Source: Candidatus Aminicenantes bacterium UBA2190
Lineage (GTDB): Bacteria; Acidobacteriota; Aminicenantia; UBA2199
Length of the DNA: 62,841 nucleotides
Direction: 5' to 3'
NCBI GenBank assembly: GCA_002335385.1
Contig: DCVK01000020.1
Coordinates: 1-62,841 of the forward strand
Position numbers and translations under genes: made by a program. The stretch's first letter is position 1, and each line of letters starts with the position of its first letter. This document shows positions 1-8,330 of the stretch, one piece after another. The notes beneath the pieces are model-generated. The model was not told where the DNA came from. It worked only from the letters and a program-made list of their open reading frames with translations, and searched no databases.

Positions 1-884
1 GCACCGGCACCGGCGCCGCGCCCGTCATCGCCAACCATGCCTCCACCATGGGCATCCTGACCGTGGCCGTGGTCAGCAAGCCCTTCCACTTCGAGAAAGA
101 GAAGCGCATGCGCGTGGCCGATGAGGGGATCCGCAAGCTGAAGGAGAACGTCGACGCCATCATCGTCATTCCCAACCAGAAGCTGCTGGAGCTGGGCGAC
201 GCCGCCATCACCTACAAGACGGCCTACAAAAAGGCCGACGAGGTGCTGCTGCAGGCCGTGCGCGGCATCTCCGACATCATCTCCTCCACCGGAGTGCAGA
301 ACGTCGACTTCGCCGACGTCAAGGCCACCATGGCCGTGCGCGGCGTCACCCTGATGGGCACCGGCGAGGCCAAGGGCGACAACCGGGCCGAGGAGGCCAC
401 GCAGCGGGCGCTGAATTCGCCGCTGCTGGACAACCAGTCGATCAGCGGCGCCACCGGCATCCTGTACAACATCACCGCCTCCGCCACCCTGACCATGAGC
501 GAGATCGAGAAGATCTCCGACCTGATCACCAAGAACGCCGACCCCGATGCCACCATCAAATTCGGGGTGATCGAGGACGCGGATGCCGGCGACGCGCTGC
601 GGGTAACGGTCATCGCCACGGGCTTCCGCGAGGGACGGCACGAACCCCATGGACGCGCCAAGTCGCCGACGCCGGCCTTCGTGCCCATCGAGCCGGCCTA
701 TCGCCAGCCGACGCCCCAGGGGCAGATGTTCCTCGGCCAGGGCCGCCCGGGCAGCAGCGGCGTCGACCTGCGCAACTACGTCAACGACGGCAACATGCCC
801 AATATGACCCACGGCCCGGAGAGCTTCGAGGACCCGCTCGACGTGCCGACTTTCCAGAGACTGAACCCGATCAAGAAAAAATGA
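1..884 (+). CDS. ftsZ: Cell division protein FtsZ, 5'-truncated by the window edge
   Basis: FtsZ is the tubulin-like GTPase that polymerises into the Z ring at mid-cell. The reading frame is open to the window edge (first full codon at base 3), so roughly the first 100 residues are missing. The visible part starts inside the GTP-binding tubulin signature (GTGAAPVIA) and continues with GILTVAVVSKPF. The T7 synergy loop NVDFADVK, which supplies the acidic residues for hydrolysis in the neighbouring subunit, lies about 100 residues further on. A proline/glycine-rich linker follows, and the tail DVPTFQRLNPIKKK matches the conserved C-terminal peptide that docks FtsA/ZipA-type partners. The stop overlaps the next start as ATGA, so hutI is probably translationally coupled. 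Identification is very secure; only the N-terminus is unseen. Confidence 0.97.
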   Translation, partial: TGTGAAPVIANHASTMGILTVAVVSKPFHFEKEKRMRVADEGIRKLKENVDAIIVIPNQKLLELGDAAITYKTAYKKADEVLLQAVRGISDIISSTGVQNVDFADVKATMAVRGVTLMGTGEAKGDNRAEEATQRALNSPLLDNQSISGATGILYNITASATLTMSEIEKISDLITKNADPDATIKFGVIEDADAGDALRVTVIATGFREGRHEPHGRAKSPTPAFVPIEPAYRQPTPQGQMFLGQGRPGSSGVDLRNYVNDGNMPNMTHGPESFEDPLDVPTFQRLNPIKKK

Positions 885-2161
885 TCGCCGCCGACACGCT
901 CGTCCGCAATATCGGCCAGCTGGTCAATCCAGCCTCCGACCACGTGGCGCGCGGGCGCCAGGCGGACGCGCTGCGCGTGGAACGCAATGCCTGCATCGCC
1001 GCCAGGGGGGGGCGGATCTGCTTCATCGGCCCGGAAAACGAGTATCAGCAGGCCTGTCGCCTCGAGCCGGGCGGACTGGAGCTGGACGCCGGCGGCCAGG
1101 TCGCCCTGCCGGGGCTGGTCGATCCGCACACGCACCTGCCGTTCGCCGGCACGCGCCAGGACGAGTTCCAGCAGAAGCTGCAGGGGGTAAGCTACCAGGA
1201 GATCGCCGCGCGCGGCGGCGGCATCCACAGTACGGTGCGCCGCACCCGCGAGATCGCTCTCGACGAACTGGTCGAGACCTGCCGCCGGCGCCTGGACCGG
1301 ATGCTGCTGGGCGGCACCACCACCGTGGAGGCCAAGAGCGGCTACGGCCTGGACCTGGAGACCGAAATGAAGCAGCTGCAGGCGCTGCAGGCGCTATCCG
1401 GGTGCCACCCGGTGGCCATCGTCCCCACCTTCATGGGCGCCCATGAGGTTCCCGACGAGTTCCGCGGCCGCAACCGCGACTACCTCGAGCACCTGCTGGA
1501 AACCGTACTGCCCCGGGTGCGGAAGGAGCGCCTGGCCGGGTTCGTGGACATTTTCTGCGAGGAGGGCTATTTCTCCTATGCCGAAAGCGAAACCTACCTG
1601 TCCCGGGCCGCCGCCATGGGCTTCCGCATCAAGATGCACGCCGACGAATTCACCTCCAACGGCGCCGCCGAGCTGGCCGCCCGGCTGGGCGCCGTGTCGG
1701 CCGAGCACTTGATCGCCATCCGCGATGACGAGATCGCCGCCATCGCCGCCTCCGACACCGCCTGCGTGCTGCTGCCCGGCGTCTCCTTCTTCCTGCGCCT
1801 CGGGCGCTACGCTCCGGCGCGGAAGATCCTCAGCGCGGGCGGCATCGTAGCCCTGGGCAGCGATTTCAATCCCGGCAGCTCGATGATCTCCTCGCAGCTG
1901 TTCGTCTTCCACCTGGGCGTTTTCCAGCTGGGTCTGACCATCGAGCAGGCGCTGAACGCGATCACCATCAATGCCGCCTATGCCGTCGACCGGCAACAGC
2001 ACGCCGGCTCGCTGGCCGTGGGCAAGGACCTGGACATGCTGCTGCTCGACATCCCCGATTACCAATACCTGGCCTATCACCCGGGCATCGACCCGGTGCA
2101 CACCGTGCTCAAGGCCGGCCGGGTCGTGGTCTGCGACCGGCGGGTCGTCGGCGCAGGATGA
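881..2161 (+). CDS. hutI: Imidazolonepropionase (HutI)
   Basis: HutI hydrolyses 4-imidazolone-5-propanoate to N-formimino-L-glutamate, the third step of histidine degradation, in the cytoplasm. The 426-residue length is normal for the family. The amidohydrolase metal motif DPHTHLPFAG is near residue 82, KSGYGLD near 150, the KMHADEFTSNG motif near 250 and GSDFNPGSS near 326, so all main catalytic landmarks are present. The start ATG overlaps the ftsZ stop by four bases. No other hut gene (hutH, hutU, hutG or a formiminotransferase) is in the window, so the gene is separated from the rest of its pathway. The close relatives guanine deaminase and cytosine deaminase lack this combination of motifs. 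Confidence 0.93.
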   Translation: MIAADTLVRNIGQLVNPASDHVARGRQADALRVERNACIAARGGRICFIGPENEYQQACRLEPGGLELDAGGQVALPGLVDPHTHLPFAGTRQDEFQQKLQGVSYQEIAARGGGIHSTVRRTREIALDELVETCRRRLDRMLLGGTTTVEAKSGYGLDLETEMKQLQALQALSGCHPVAIVPTFMGAHEVPDEFRGRNRDYLEHLLETVLPRVRKERLAGFVDIFCEEGYFSYAESETYLSRAAAMGFRIKMHADEFTSNGAAELAARLGAVSAEHLIAIRDDEIAAIAASDTACVLLPGVSFFLRLGRYAPARKILSAGGIVALGSDFNPGSSMISSQLFVFHLGVFQLGLTIEQALNAITINAAYAVDRQQHAGSLAVGKDLDMLLLDIPDYQYLAYHPGIDPVHTVLKAGRVVVCDRRVVGAG

Positions 2162-2175
2162 CTGGAGGAGAGGGC

Positions 2176-2985
2176 ATGATCCGCAAACCCGTCGTGGCCG
2201 GGCACTTTTACCCGGCGACGGCCCAGGCCCTGGAACGCGAGCTGCAGCAGCTGGTGCCGCCGGCGGGCGAGGGCGGCGAGCGCTGCCGCGCCCTGGGCCT
2301 ACTGGCGCCCCACGCCGGCTACGTCTATTCCGGCCGCTGCGCCGGCCTGGGCTACGCCCGGGTGGCGCTGGCTGAAACGGTCATCCTGCTGGGAGTCAAC
2401 CACCGCGGCGTCGGGGCGGAACTGGCCGTCGACGGCAACGATCACTGGGAGACGCCCCTGGGCCGGGTGGAGGTCGACACCGGGCTGCGCGCGCGCCTGC
2501 TCGGTTCCTCGCGCCGGTTCCGCATCGACAGCGAGGCCGGGCGCCTCGAGCATTCCCTGGAGGTGCAGGTGCCGTTCATCCAGTACGCCGGGGCGGGATC
2601 GCGCATCCTGCCCGTCACCATCGGCGCCCAGCGCCTGGAGGACCTGCTGGCCGCCGGTGCGGAGATCGGAGATTTGTTCCAGGGCGAGGCCGGGCTGACG
2701 ATGGTCGCTTCCAGCGACATGAGCCATTACATCGCGGCCGAGCGCGCCCGCGAGCTGGATTTCAAGGCCATCGAGCGCATGCTGCAGCTCGATGCCGAGG
2801 GGCTCTACCGCGTCGTTCGCGACCAGCGCATCTCCATGTGCGGCGTGGCGCCGGCGGTGATCATGCTCAGCGCGGCGCGCCGGGCCGGCGCCACGCAGGC
2901 GGAGCTGATCTGCTACACGAATTCGGGCGAAGTGTCGGGGGACATGGACGAAGTGGTCGGCTACGCCAGCCTGGTCGTCCGTTGA
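2176..2985 (+). CDS. amrB: Memo-family protein (AmmeMemoRadiSam system protein B)
   Basis: This 269-residue protein belongs to the Memo family, whose fold resembles extradiol dioxygenases. In bacteria it often sits with an AMMECR1-domain protein and a radical-SAM enzyme, and its biochemical role is unsettled. Family landmarks are VVAGHFYP at the N-terminus, LLAPHAGYVYSG near residue 44, VQVPF in the middle and SSDMSHY near 178; the histidines are the presumed metal ligands. I chose the second ATG (2176) because GGAGGAG at 2163-2170 lies 5 bases upstream; the in-frame ATG at 2158 would place that ribosome site inside the gene. The radical-SAM and AMMECR1 partners are not in this window. It is packed between hutI and pcnB. 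Confidence 0.85.
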   Translation: MIRKPVVAGHFYPATAQALERELQQLVPPAGEGGERCRALGLLAPHAGYVYSGRCAGLGYARVALAETVILLGVNHRGVGAELAVDGNDHWETPLGRVEVDTGLRARLLGSSRRFRIDSEAGRLEHSLEVQVPFIQYAGAGSRILPVTIGAQRLEDLLAAGAEIGDLFQGEAGLTMVASSDMSHYIAAERARELDFKAIERMLQLDAEGLYRVVRDQRISMCGVAPAVIMLSAARRAGATQAELICYTNSGEVSGDMDEVVGYASLVVR

Positions 2986-2996
2986 GCGGGGCGGGC

Positions 2997-4262
2997 ATGG
3001 AGGCGACCCGGATCGCTGCCGTCGGCGGGGCAGGTCCCCTCATCCTGCCCCGGGGAGAGCACGCGCTCTCGCGCCGCGACATCGACCCCGACGCCCTCAA
3101 GATCCTGTTCCGCCTGCAGCGCCTGGGCTTCACCGCCTACCTGACCGGCGGCGCGGTGCGCGACATGTTGCTGGGGCGTAAGCCCAAGGACTTCGACATC
3201 GCCACCAATGCCCGGCCCAACCAGATCCGTAAATATTTCTCCAACGCCTTCATCATCGGCCGTCGCTTCCGCCTGGCGCACATCCGCTTCCGCGGCGGCA
3301 AGGTCGTCGAAGTGGCGACCTTCCGCAGCGATCCCCCGCCGCCGGAAGTCGGCAAAGCCGGGAGCGCGAGTGCGCCGCTGTATGTTTTCGGCACCCCGGA
3401 ACAGGACGCCATGCGCCGCGACATCACCGTCAATGCCCTGTTCTACGACCCGGCCACGGCGTCGGTCATCGACTATGTCGGCGGCGTGGCCGACCTGCGC
3501 CAGGGCCGCATCCGCGTCATCGGCGACGCGTGCGAGCGGTTCCGCGAGGACCCGGTGCGCATCTGGCGGGTGATCCGCTATGCGGCCCGGCTCGGGTTCG
3601 CCGTCGACGGGGAGATCGCCGCCGCCATCCGCGCGCAGCGGGAGCTGCTGGGCGGCTGTTCGGAAGCCCGACTGTACGAGGAATTCTCCAAGGACCTGCT
3701 GGGCGCGAATGCCCGGGCCGTTTTCGCCCTGCACCGGGAGTTCGGCATATTGCGCCTGCTGCTCGGCCGCATCGGCGAGGCGCTGGAAGGCGACGGGCGC
3801 CTGTTCGCCGCTTCCCTCACCCTGCTGGCTATCGCCGACGCCGAGAAGGAAGCGGGGAGGGCGCCGGGGCTGGATGAACTCGTGGCCCTGCTGCTCTGGC
3901 CCTGGGCCGAGCCGCAGCTGGGCACGGGCGGACCCGATCCCTTCCCGCTGCTGAAAAAGGCGTTCCTGGACGCCGGCATGGTCGTCTCGCTGCCCAAGGG
4001 GCTGCGGGCGCAGGTCATCGACATCATGGCCCTGGCCGGCCGCCTGCTGCGCGCCCTGGGCGACGGCAACATGCGCTGGTCGGTCCGCCAGCGCCCGGGC
4101 TATGCCCAGGCATCGCGGCTGTGCTTCATGATCACCCAGGGACGGGTGCCGGAGGAAGGGGAATCGTTCGAGCTGCTCTTCCAGAAGGCGTTTCCCGGCC
4201 GGCCCCCCATGGGCGGCGGGCGGCCGCGCCGGCGGCGCCGCCGTCCCGCGCTCCCCGATTGA
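2997..4262 (+). CDS. pcnB: Poly(A) polymerase I / tRNA nucleotidyltransferase family protein (PcnB type)
   Basis: This protein adds nucleotides to RNA 3' ends. It fits PcnB (poly(A) polymerase, RNA decay) better than a CCA-adding enzyme. The nucleotidyltransferase signature GGAVRDMLLG begins near residue 50 and is followed by KDFDIAT with the two metal-binding aspartates. The segment before the catalytic domain (LPRGEHALSRRDI) is typical of PcnB, as are RKYFSNAFIIGRRFRLAHI and the very basic arginine-rich C-terminus (RPRRRRRRP), which in PcnB helps bind RNA. The length is 421 residues. The start at 2997 is an ATG 11 bases after the previous stop, preceded by GGGGCGGG rather than a good ribosome site. 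Enzymes of this superfamily can be hard to tell apart by sequence. Confidence 0.85.
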   Translation: MEATRIAAVGGAGPLILPRGEHALSRRDIDPDALKILFRLQRLGFTAYLTGGAVRDMLLGRKPKDFDIATNARPNQIRKYFSNAFIIGRRFRLAHIRFRGGKVVEVATFRSDPPPPEVGKAGSASAPLYVFGTPEQDAMRRDITVNALFYDPATASVIDYVGGVADLRQGRIRVIGDACERFREDPVRIWRVIRYAARLGFAVDGEIAAAIRAQRELLGGCSEARLYEEFSKDLLGANARAVFALHREFGILRLLLGRIGEALEGDGRLFAASLTLLAIADAEKEAGRAPGLDELVALLLWPWAEPQLGTGGPDPFPLLKKAFLDAGMVVSLPKGLRAQVIDIMALAGRLLRALGDGNMRWSVRQRPGYAQASRLCFMITQGRVPEEGESFELLFQKAFPGRPPMGGGRPRRRRRRPALPD

Positions 4263-4296
4263 CGAATGCCGCGCTTTCGCCTATAATTTTTTCTTC
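4259..4296 (+). promoter_or_regulatory. Sigma70-like promoter giving a leaderless or near-leaderless mRNA
   Basis: The -35 TTGACG (4259-4264), a 17-bp spacer and a perfect -10 TATAAT (4282-4287) are followed by nine pyrimidines and then the ATG at 4297. No Shine-Dalgarno sequence fits in this gap. The first purine downstream of the -10 box is the A of the start codon, so transcription probably begins there. Confidence 0.75.
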
Positions 4297-5658
4297 ATGA
4301 AAGCCCAATCGATCCTGTTGCTGGCTCTATTCGCCTTCTCCGGCGCCTGTTCGCGACCGCGCCCGGTCCTGGTCCCTGAGATCAGCCCGCCGCTCGCCCT
4401 GGAGGAGGTCTGTGCCTGGACCGGGGCGCCGGCTTGGAACCTCCTTTTCCCCTGCGGCGGCGGGGTGGGCTGGATCGACGCCGCTGGCCGGATCGTCGCT
4501 TGCGACCTCGCGACAAAAAAGGTCACGGAGGTCTTTGCCGTTCCCTTTGCCGTCACGGCTCCGCCCTTTCTCCAGGGCGACCTGCTGGTGCTCCAGGACA
4601 AGGCCTCCGACCGGCTCCTGATCTATGACTTGGCCGAGCGGGCGCTGAAATTCGACGCGTCGCGGCTGGGCGCCCGGCAGGTGCTCGGCGTCGACGCCGA
4701 CTGCCTGGTCTACCACGACAACGGGCAGTTATCCGTGAATTTCTGGCGGCGATCGGGCACCGTTTTCCGCAGCGAGGAGAAGTCGGCGCGGTTTTTCAAT
4801 TGCTTTTTCTCCCCGGAACGGATACTGATCCCGACCCCGGAGCGGCTGCGCACGTTCTGGAAAAAGAGCGGCCGGTTCGCAAGCGAACCCCTGCCGCAGA
4901 CGGCCATCTCCCCGTTCCTGTTCTCCGCGGGGCACCTTTACTACGGCGCCAGCGGGCGATTCCTGGTGAAATATTCCATTGACGAAAAAAAGCTGATCTG
5001 GAAGCTGAAGCTGGGCCAGGCCCTGGAACGGCGGCCCCTGGCCTTCGCCGGCACCATCGTGGCCAGCCCGGAGGACCGGAACCTGCTGCAGGTGAACCGG
5101 CGCGGCAGCCTCCTGTGGTGGCAGGGCCTGGGTTCGGCGCTGAGCTTCGACCTGCTGCCCATGAGCGAGAACCTGGCCGCAATGCTGCTGAACCGTGAGA
5201 TCAAGTTCGTCGATCCGCGCCGCCGGCAGGTGACACCGTTCCCGGGCGCGGCCCGGCCGCTCGGTCCGCCGCTGGCCTGGCGCGGCGACCTGTACTTCAT
5301 GACCTGCGAGAAAGAATCCTGCCGTCTCCTGCGCCTGGGCAATCGCTATGGGGTCGATATCGAGCTCGAACCGGCCCCGGTGCTCTGGTCGGGGAGTTCG
5401 CTGCGTTTCACCGTGCGCATGCAGAACCTGATCGAGCCCCGCTGGGAATGCGAGATTCTCGATGCGCAGGATCGCACGGTCTTCAGCCGGAGCAAGGAGG
5501 GCGGGGGCAAAGCCTCCCTGGTGTGGGTGCCGCCACAGGCCGGGAAGTACGTCATTCGCGTCCGGGCCAAGGCCCGGAACCGCGACGCCCAGGGCGAATT
5601 GTCTCTGCAGGTTCTCGATGCGCAGCAGGTCGTGCCCCGTTTCTATCTGCACTTCTAA
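4297..5658 (+). CDS. Secreted lipoprotein, probable beta-propeller, function unknown
   Basis: The 453-residue protein begins with a lipoprotein signal peptide; the lipobox FSGAC places the lipidated cysteine at residue 18. The body has repeated short strands with motifs such as GRIVACDLATKK, LLVLQDKASDRLLIYDL and GSLLWWQGL, the pattern of WD/PQQ-like beta-propeller blades. The last ~90 residues (LWSGSSLRFTVRMQN... GKYVIRVRAKARN) look like an Ig/FN3-type beta-sandwich. The protein should sit in the periplasm or on a membrane surface. No enzyme motif was seen, so a binding or scaffold role is a guess. The gene has its own promoter with almost no 5' leader and is followed after 18 bases by the cyclophilin gene, so the two are probably cotranscribed. 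Confidence 0.75.
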   Translation: MKAQSILLLALFAFSGACSRPRPVLVPEISPPLALEEVCAWTGAPAWNLLFPCGGGVGWIDAAGRIVACDLATKKVTEVFAVPFAVTAPPFLQGDLLVLQDKASDRLLIYDLAERALKFDASRLGARQVLGVDADCLVYHDNGQLSVNFWRRSGTVFRSEEKSARFFNCFFSPERILIPTPERLRTFWKKSGRFASEPLPQTAISPFLFSAGHLYYGASGRFLVKYSIDEKKLIWKLKLGQALERRPLAFAGTIVASPEDRNLLQVNRRGSLLWWQGLGSALSFDLLPMSENLAAMLLNREIKFVDPRRRQVTPFPGAARPLGPPLAWRGDLYFMTCEKESCRLLRLGNRYGVDIELEPAPVLWSGSSLRFTVRMQNLIEPRWECEILDAQDRTVFSRSKEGGGKASLVWVPPQAGKYVIRVRAKARNRDAQGELSLQVLDAQQVVPRFYLHF

Positions 5659-5676
5659 AGGCTTGGTGGAGAAGCG

Positions 5677-6174
5677 ATGAGAACCAGATGGCTGTTCGCC
5701 GCCAGCGCCGGGCTGCTGGCGCTGGCCGCCTGGGCCGCCCCCGGCGGCGACGTCTGCATCCTGGAGACCGACAGGGGAACGCTGGCCTTTCGTCTCTATC
5801 CCGAGGTGGCGCCGCTCACCGTGGCCCGCATCACCGAGCTCGCCGACAGCGGTTTCTTCGATGGACTCGTCTTCCACCGCGTGGTGGCCGATTTCGTCGT
5901 TCAGGCCGGCGACCCGACCGGGAACGGAAACGGCGGCTCGGGGCGCACCATCCCCGCCGAATTTTCGCACCTGCATTACGTCCGCGGCTCGGTGGGCATG
6001 GCCCGGGACGAGGATATCCACTCCAACGACAGCCAGTTCTTCATCTGCATCAGCGATCAGCCGCATCTGGACGGCAAGTATACCCTCTTCGGCCAGGTGA
6101 TCCGCGGCGAAGAGGTGCTGGACCTCATCCGCCAGGGCGACCGCATTGCGCGCATGCGCGTGCGGCGAGAATAG
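5677..6174 (+). CDS. Periplasmic peptidyl-prolyl cis-trans isomerase, cyclophilin type
   Basis: Cyclophilins catalyse cis-trans isomerisation of prolyl bonds and help folding. An N-terminal signal peptide (MRTRWLFAASAGLLALAAWAA) indicates export. The cyclophilin core follows: LETDRGTLAFRLYPEVAP at the start, FHRVVADFVVQAGDP near residue 66 with the active-site arginine, a GSVGMARD stretch, SQFFICISDQPHLDGKYTLFG near 118 and a final GEEVLD. The length of 165 residues is normal for a bacterial PpiA-like protein. GTGGAG lies 7 bases before the start. It follows the propeller lipoprotein closely and lies 1 base before the murB start, so the three genes likely form one transcript. Substrates are unknown. 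Confidence 0.92.
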   Translation: MRTRWLFAASAGLLALAAWAAPGGDVCILETDRGTLAFRLYPEVAPLTVARITELADSGFFDGLVFHRVVADFVVQAGDPTGNGNGGSGRTIPAEFSHLHYVRGSVGMARDEDIHSNDSQFFICISDQPHLDGKYTLFGQVIRGEEVLDLIRQGDRIARMRVRRE

Positions 6175-6175
6175 G

Positions 6176-7168
6176 ATGTTCGCCCCCCTGGCCGCCTGGC
6201 TGCTTCAACGGCGCATCCCCTTCCAGGAGAACGCTGCCATTGCCCCGCACCTGGCCCTGGGCATCGGCGGCACGGTCCGCCTGCTGATCCGCCCCCGCGA
6301 CGCCCGACAGCGGCTCGCCGTGCTGCGGCATCTGGCCGGAGCAGGCGCCGCACCGGGGATTCCCGGCGCGCGAGCTTCGGAGCGCAGCGGCGAAAGGCCG
6401 TACCTGGTCATCGGCGGCGGCTCCAACATCGCCTTTCCCGACGTGCCGGTCCAGGCCGCGGTGCTGCTGACGCAGGGGGAGGAAGCGCCGCCGGCGCCGC
6501 TCCTGCTGGCGGACGAGGGCGCGCTCGAAGTCGATGCCGGCATGCGCAACCAGCCATTCCTCGCCTGGTGCGCGGCCAGCGGCGCCGGCGGGCTCGAGTT
6601 CCTTTCCGGCATTCCCGGCACGCTGGGGGGAGCCGCCGCCGTCAATGCCGGGGCTTTCGGCCGCTCCGTGGCGGACGTGCTGCTGGCGGCCGATATCGTC
6701 GACGGGCAGGGGCGCAGGCGCCGGGTGGACGCCGCGCATTTCGGCTTCCGCTACCGCGACTCGCGCTTCAAGCTGGGAAGCGAGGCCCTGCTGACGCTGC
6801 GCCTGCGCCATGAACCCGCCAGCGGCGAGGCGATCGCCGCCAGGACCCGCGAGAACCTGGAATACCGCGTGACGCGCCACCCGTCCTACCGCCTGGCCTC
6901 GGCCGGCTGTTTCTTCAAGAATCCGCAGGTCGGGGGCACGAAGATCTCGGCCGGGAAGATCATCGAGGAGAGCGGGCTGAAGAGCACGACGCTGGGCGCG
7001 CTGGCCGTGGCCGCGGAGCACGCCAACTTCCTGCTCAACCGCGGCGGCGGCACATTCGTCGATCTGCAGCGGCTGGAGGAAAAGATCCGCGCCGCGGTGG
7101 CCGCGCGCACCGGGATCGTGCTGGAGCGGGAAGTGATTTATGTATCGCCAGACGGAAAGAAATACTGA
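6176..7168 (+). CDS. murB: UDP-N-acetylenolpyruvoylglucosamine reductase (MurB)
   Basis: MurB is the FAD enzyme that reduces UDP-GlcNAc-enolpyruvate with NADPH to UDP-MurNAc, an early cytoplasmic step of peptidoglycan synthesis. FAD-binding elements YLVIGGGSN (near residue 80) and LEFLSGIPGTLGGA (near 144) are clear, followed by YRDSRFK, SAGCFFKNP (near 241) and AEHANFLLN (near 280). In SAGCFFKNP the residue at the usual proton-donor serine position is cysteine, a change I recall in some other lineages. The length is 330 residues. The start at 6176 is one base after the cyclophilin stop; an in-frame ATG at 6146 would overlap that gene. It is not in a mur-fts cluster here although ftsZ is 5 kb upstream. 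Confidence 0.93.
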   Translation: MFAPLAAWLLQRRIPFQENAAIAPHLALGIGGTVRLLIRPRDARQRLAVLRHLAGAGAAPGIPGARASERSGERPYLVIGGGSNIAFPDVPVQAAVLLTQGEEAPPAPLLLADEGALEVDAGMRNQPFLAWCAASGAGGLEFLSGIPGTLGGAAAVNAGAFGRSVADVLLAADIVDGQGRRRRVDAAHFGFRYRDSRFKLGSEALLTLRLRHEPASGEAIAARTRENLEYRVTRHPSYRLASAGCFFKNPQVGGTKISAGKIIEESGLKSTTLGALAVAAEHANFLLNRGGGTFVDLQRLEEKIRAAVAARTGIVLEREVIYVSPDGKKY

Positions 7169-7240
7169 CCAGTGACAGTGTCAGTGTTCAGCAAGAAGGC
7201 AAAGTGGTTGTGATAGTGATTGCCGGAGACAAGGGAATCG

Positions 7241-7357
7241 GTTTACGGTAGACGGTTTACGGGAAGAAACGAGGCAATACGAAGACTTAAATCCCAAATC
7301 ACAAGCACCAAATTCCAAATAAATTCCAAATTCAAAATTCAAATTTCCAAAACGAAG
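7241..7357 (+). repeat. Composite dispersed repeat, copy 1
   Basis: The element starts with a GTTTACGGTAGACGG block, continues with GAGGCAATACGAAGACTT and ends in degenerate tandem CCAAATTCCAAAT units closing with TTTCCAAAACGAAG. Bases 7271-7356 match 28652-28738 almost base for base, and the same architecture recurs on the minus strand at 26371-26498. Confidence 0.85.
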
Positions 7358-7483
7358 GCCCTTCCAGTGAATATTCTTTGTGAGGTTTTTTCTTACTTTA
7401 AACTTTTCACTTTGAACTTTAAACTTTTACTTTGGAAGGTCATCTTCCCTCTCACCCCTAGCCCCTCGCTCCTCGCCTACTTG

Positions 7484-7577
7484 TCACGAATCACGAAAGA
7501 TCGATCGGGTTCCTTCTCGAATCACGAATCACGAATCACGAAAGATCGATCGGGTGTCTTCACGAATCACGATCAGT
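7484..7577 (+). repeat. CACGAAT tandem array with a 22-base direct repeat
   Basis: The array consists of irregular tandem TCACGAA units interrupted by AAAGATCGATCGGGT. A 22-base segment including GATCGATCGGG occurs twice exactly, at 7489-7510 and 7534-7555. The spacing is irregular and there are no unique spacers of uniform size, so this is not a CRISPR array. Confidence 0.8.
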
Positions 7578-7668
7578 CTTCTCTTGGTTTTGTCCAAAAA
7601 AAATGGGAAGGGCTATGGACGCCCTTCCCTCAGGGATTGACTTCGGTTTGCCCGAGCTGGGCGGCGGG

Positions 7669-8304
7669 TTATCTCTTTGCCTTGCGGCCGTCCAGCGACT
7701 GGGTGAATCCGGCGCCGGGCTTGAGCGAACTGCTGGAAGAAATGCGCGAGGCCGTCCAGGTGGCGGCGGTGATGTCCTTGCCGCCGATGGTCAGGCCGGA
7801 GAAGGTGGCGCTGCCCGTCATCTTGTCCTTGCCGTCGAACTTGCCGGTCAGCACGATGTTCCAGGCGTCATATTGGATCTTTACGTCCTTGTCGTCGACC
7901 GTGTATTTCCCCGTGTCGCCGGCATCGTTGAAGGTGCCGCTCTTCTTGTCGCCGGAAAAGGCCAGCGTCCAGGTCCAGGTGTGCGCCGGCGAGGTGGAGG
8001 TGAAGTTGAAGTCCCAGGTGCCGGTGATATCGTACTTGGTCTTGAAGACGACCAGCGCCAGCACGGCGGCGATGGCGCCGACGGCGAGCACGCCGATGAT
8101 GATCGGCAGGATGCTCTTCTTCTTGGCCGTGGCGGGGGCAGTCCCCTCCTCCTCGATGACGCTGGGTCCCTGCTCGGCGCTTTCCAGCTCGTCTCCCGAC
8201 GGCGCGGGAGCCTGGTCGGCCCGCAGCGGCATGGCCGAAACCTGCAGCAAGGCCAGGAAGGCGAAAGTGACGAACAAGGCGGTCAGTCTCTTGTGTGTTT
8301 TCAT
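7669..8304 (-). CDS. Secreted or membrane-anchored protein of unknown function
   Basis: This 211-residue protein has a signal-peptide-like N-terminus (KRLTALFVTFAFLALLQVSAM), a Pro/Glu/Ala-rich stretch, a second hydrophobic segment after KKKS at about residues 68-90 (LPIIIGVLAVGAIAAVLALVV) and a C-terminal domain of short beta-strands rich in Thr, Gly and Asp (YDITGTWDFNFTSTS, KMTGSATFSG). The C-terminal domain resembles small beta-barrel lipocalin-like domains that begin with a 'GTW' strand, but this is only a resemblance. The start is set by GAGGAGGAA upstream and a promoter at 8331-8358. The gene is alone on its transcript, converging towards the murB side across the repeat region. The function is not recognised. 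Confidence 0.7.
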   Translation of the reverse strand: MKTHKRLTALFVTFAFLALLQVSAMPLRADQAPAPSGDELESAEQGPSVIEEEGTAPATAKKKSILPIIIGVLAVGAIAAVLALVVFKTKYDITGTWDFNFTSTSPAHTWTWTLAFSGDKKSGTFNDAGDTGKYTVDDKDVKIQYDAWNIVLTGKFDGKDKMTGSATFSGLTIGGKDITAATWTASRISSSSSLKPGAGFTQSLDGRKAKR

Positions 8305-8330
8305 GGCTGCTATTCCTCCTCTATCATCCC

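Larger units (their letters stand above)
7169..7668. other. Non-coding intergenic region filled with dispersed repeats
   Basis: No gene is supported in these 500 bases. From left to right they hold a GTGACAGTGTCAGTG phrase (7172-7195), one full copy of the composite repeat (7241-7357), an ACTTTAAACTTT-type AT-rich tandem (about 7393-7436), a CCCCTAGCCCCTCG phrase (7451-7477) and a CACGAAT array (7484-7577) that contains a 22-base direct repeat. A plus-strand frame crosses the region but has the composition of repeats, not protein. Confidence 0.8.

Noticed and set aside
7484..7577. Possible CRISPR array
   Set aside because: Repeat units are short and irregular, no spacers of uniform length occur, and no cas gene lies in the window.
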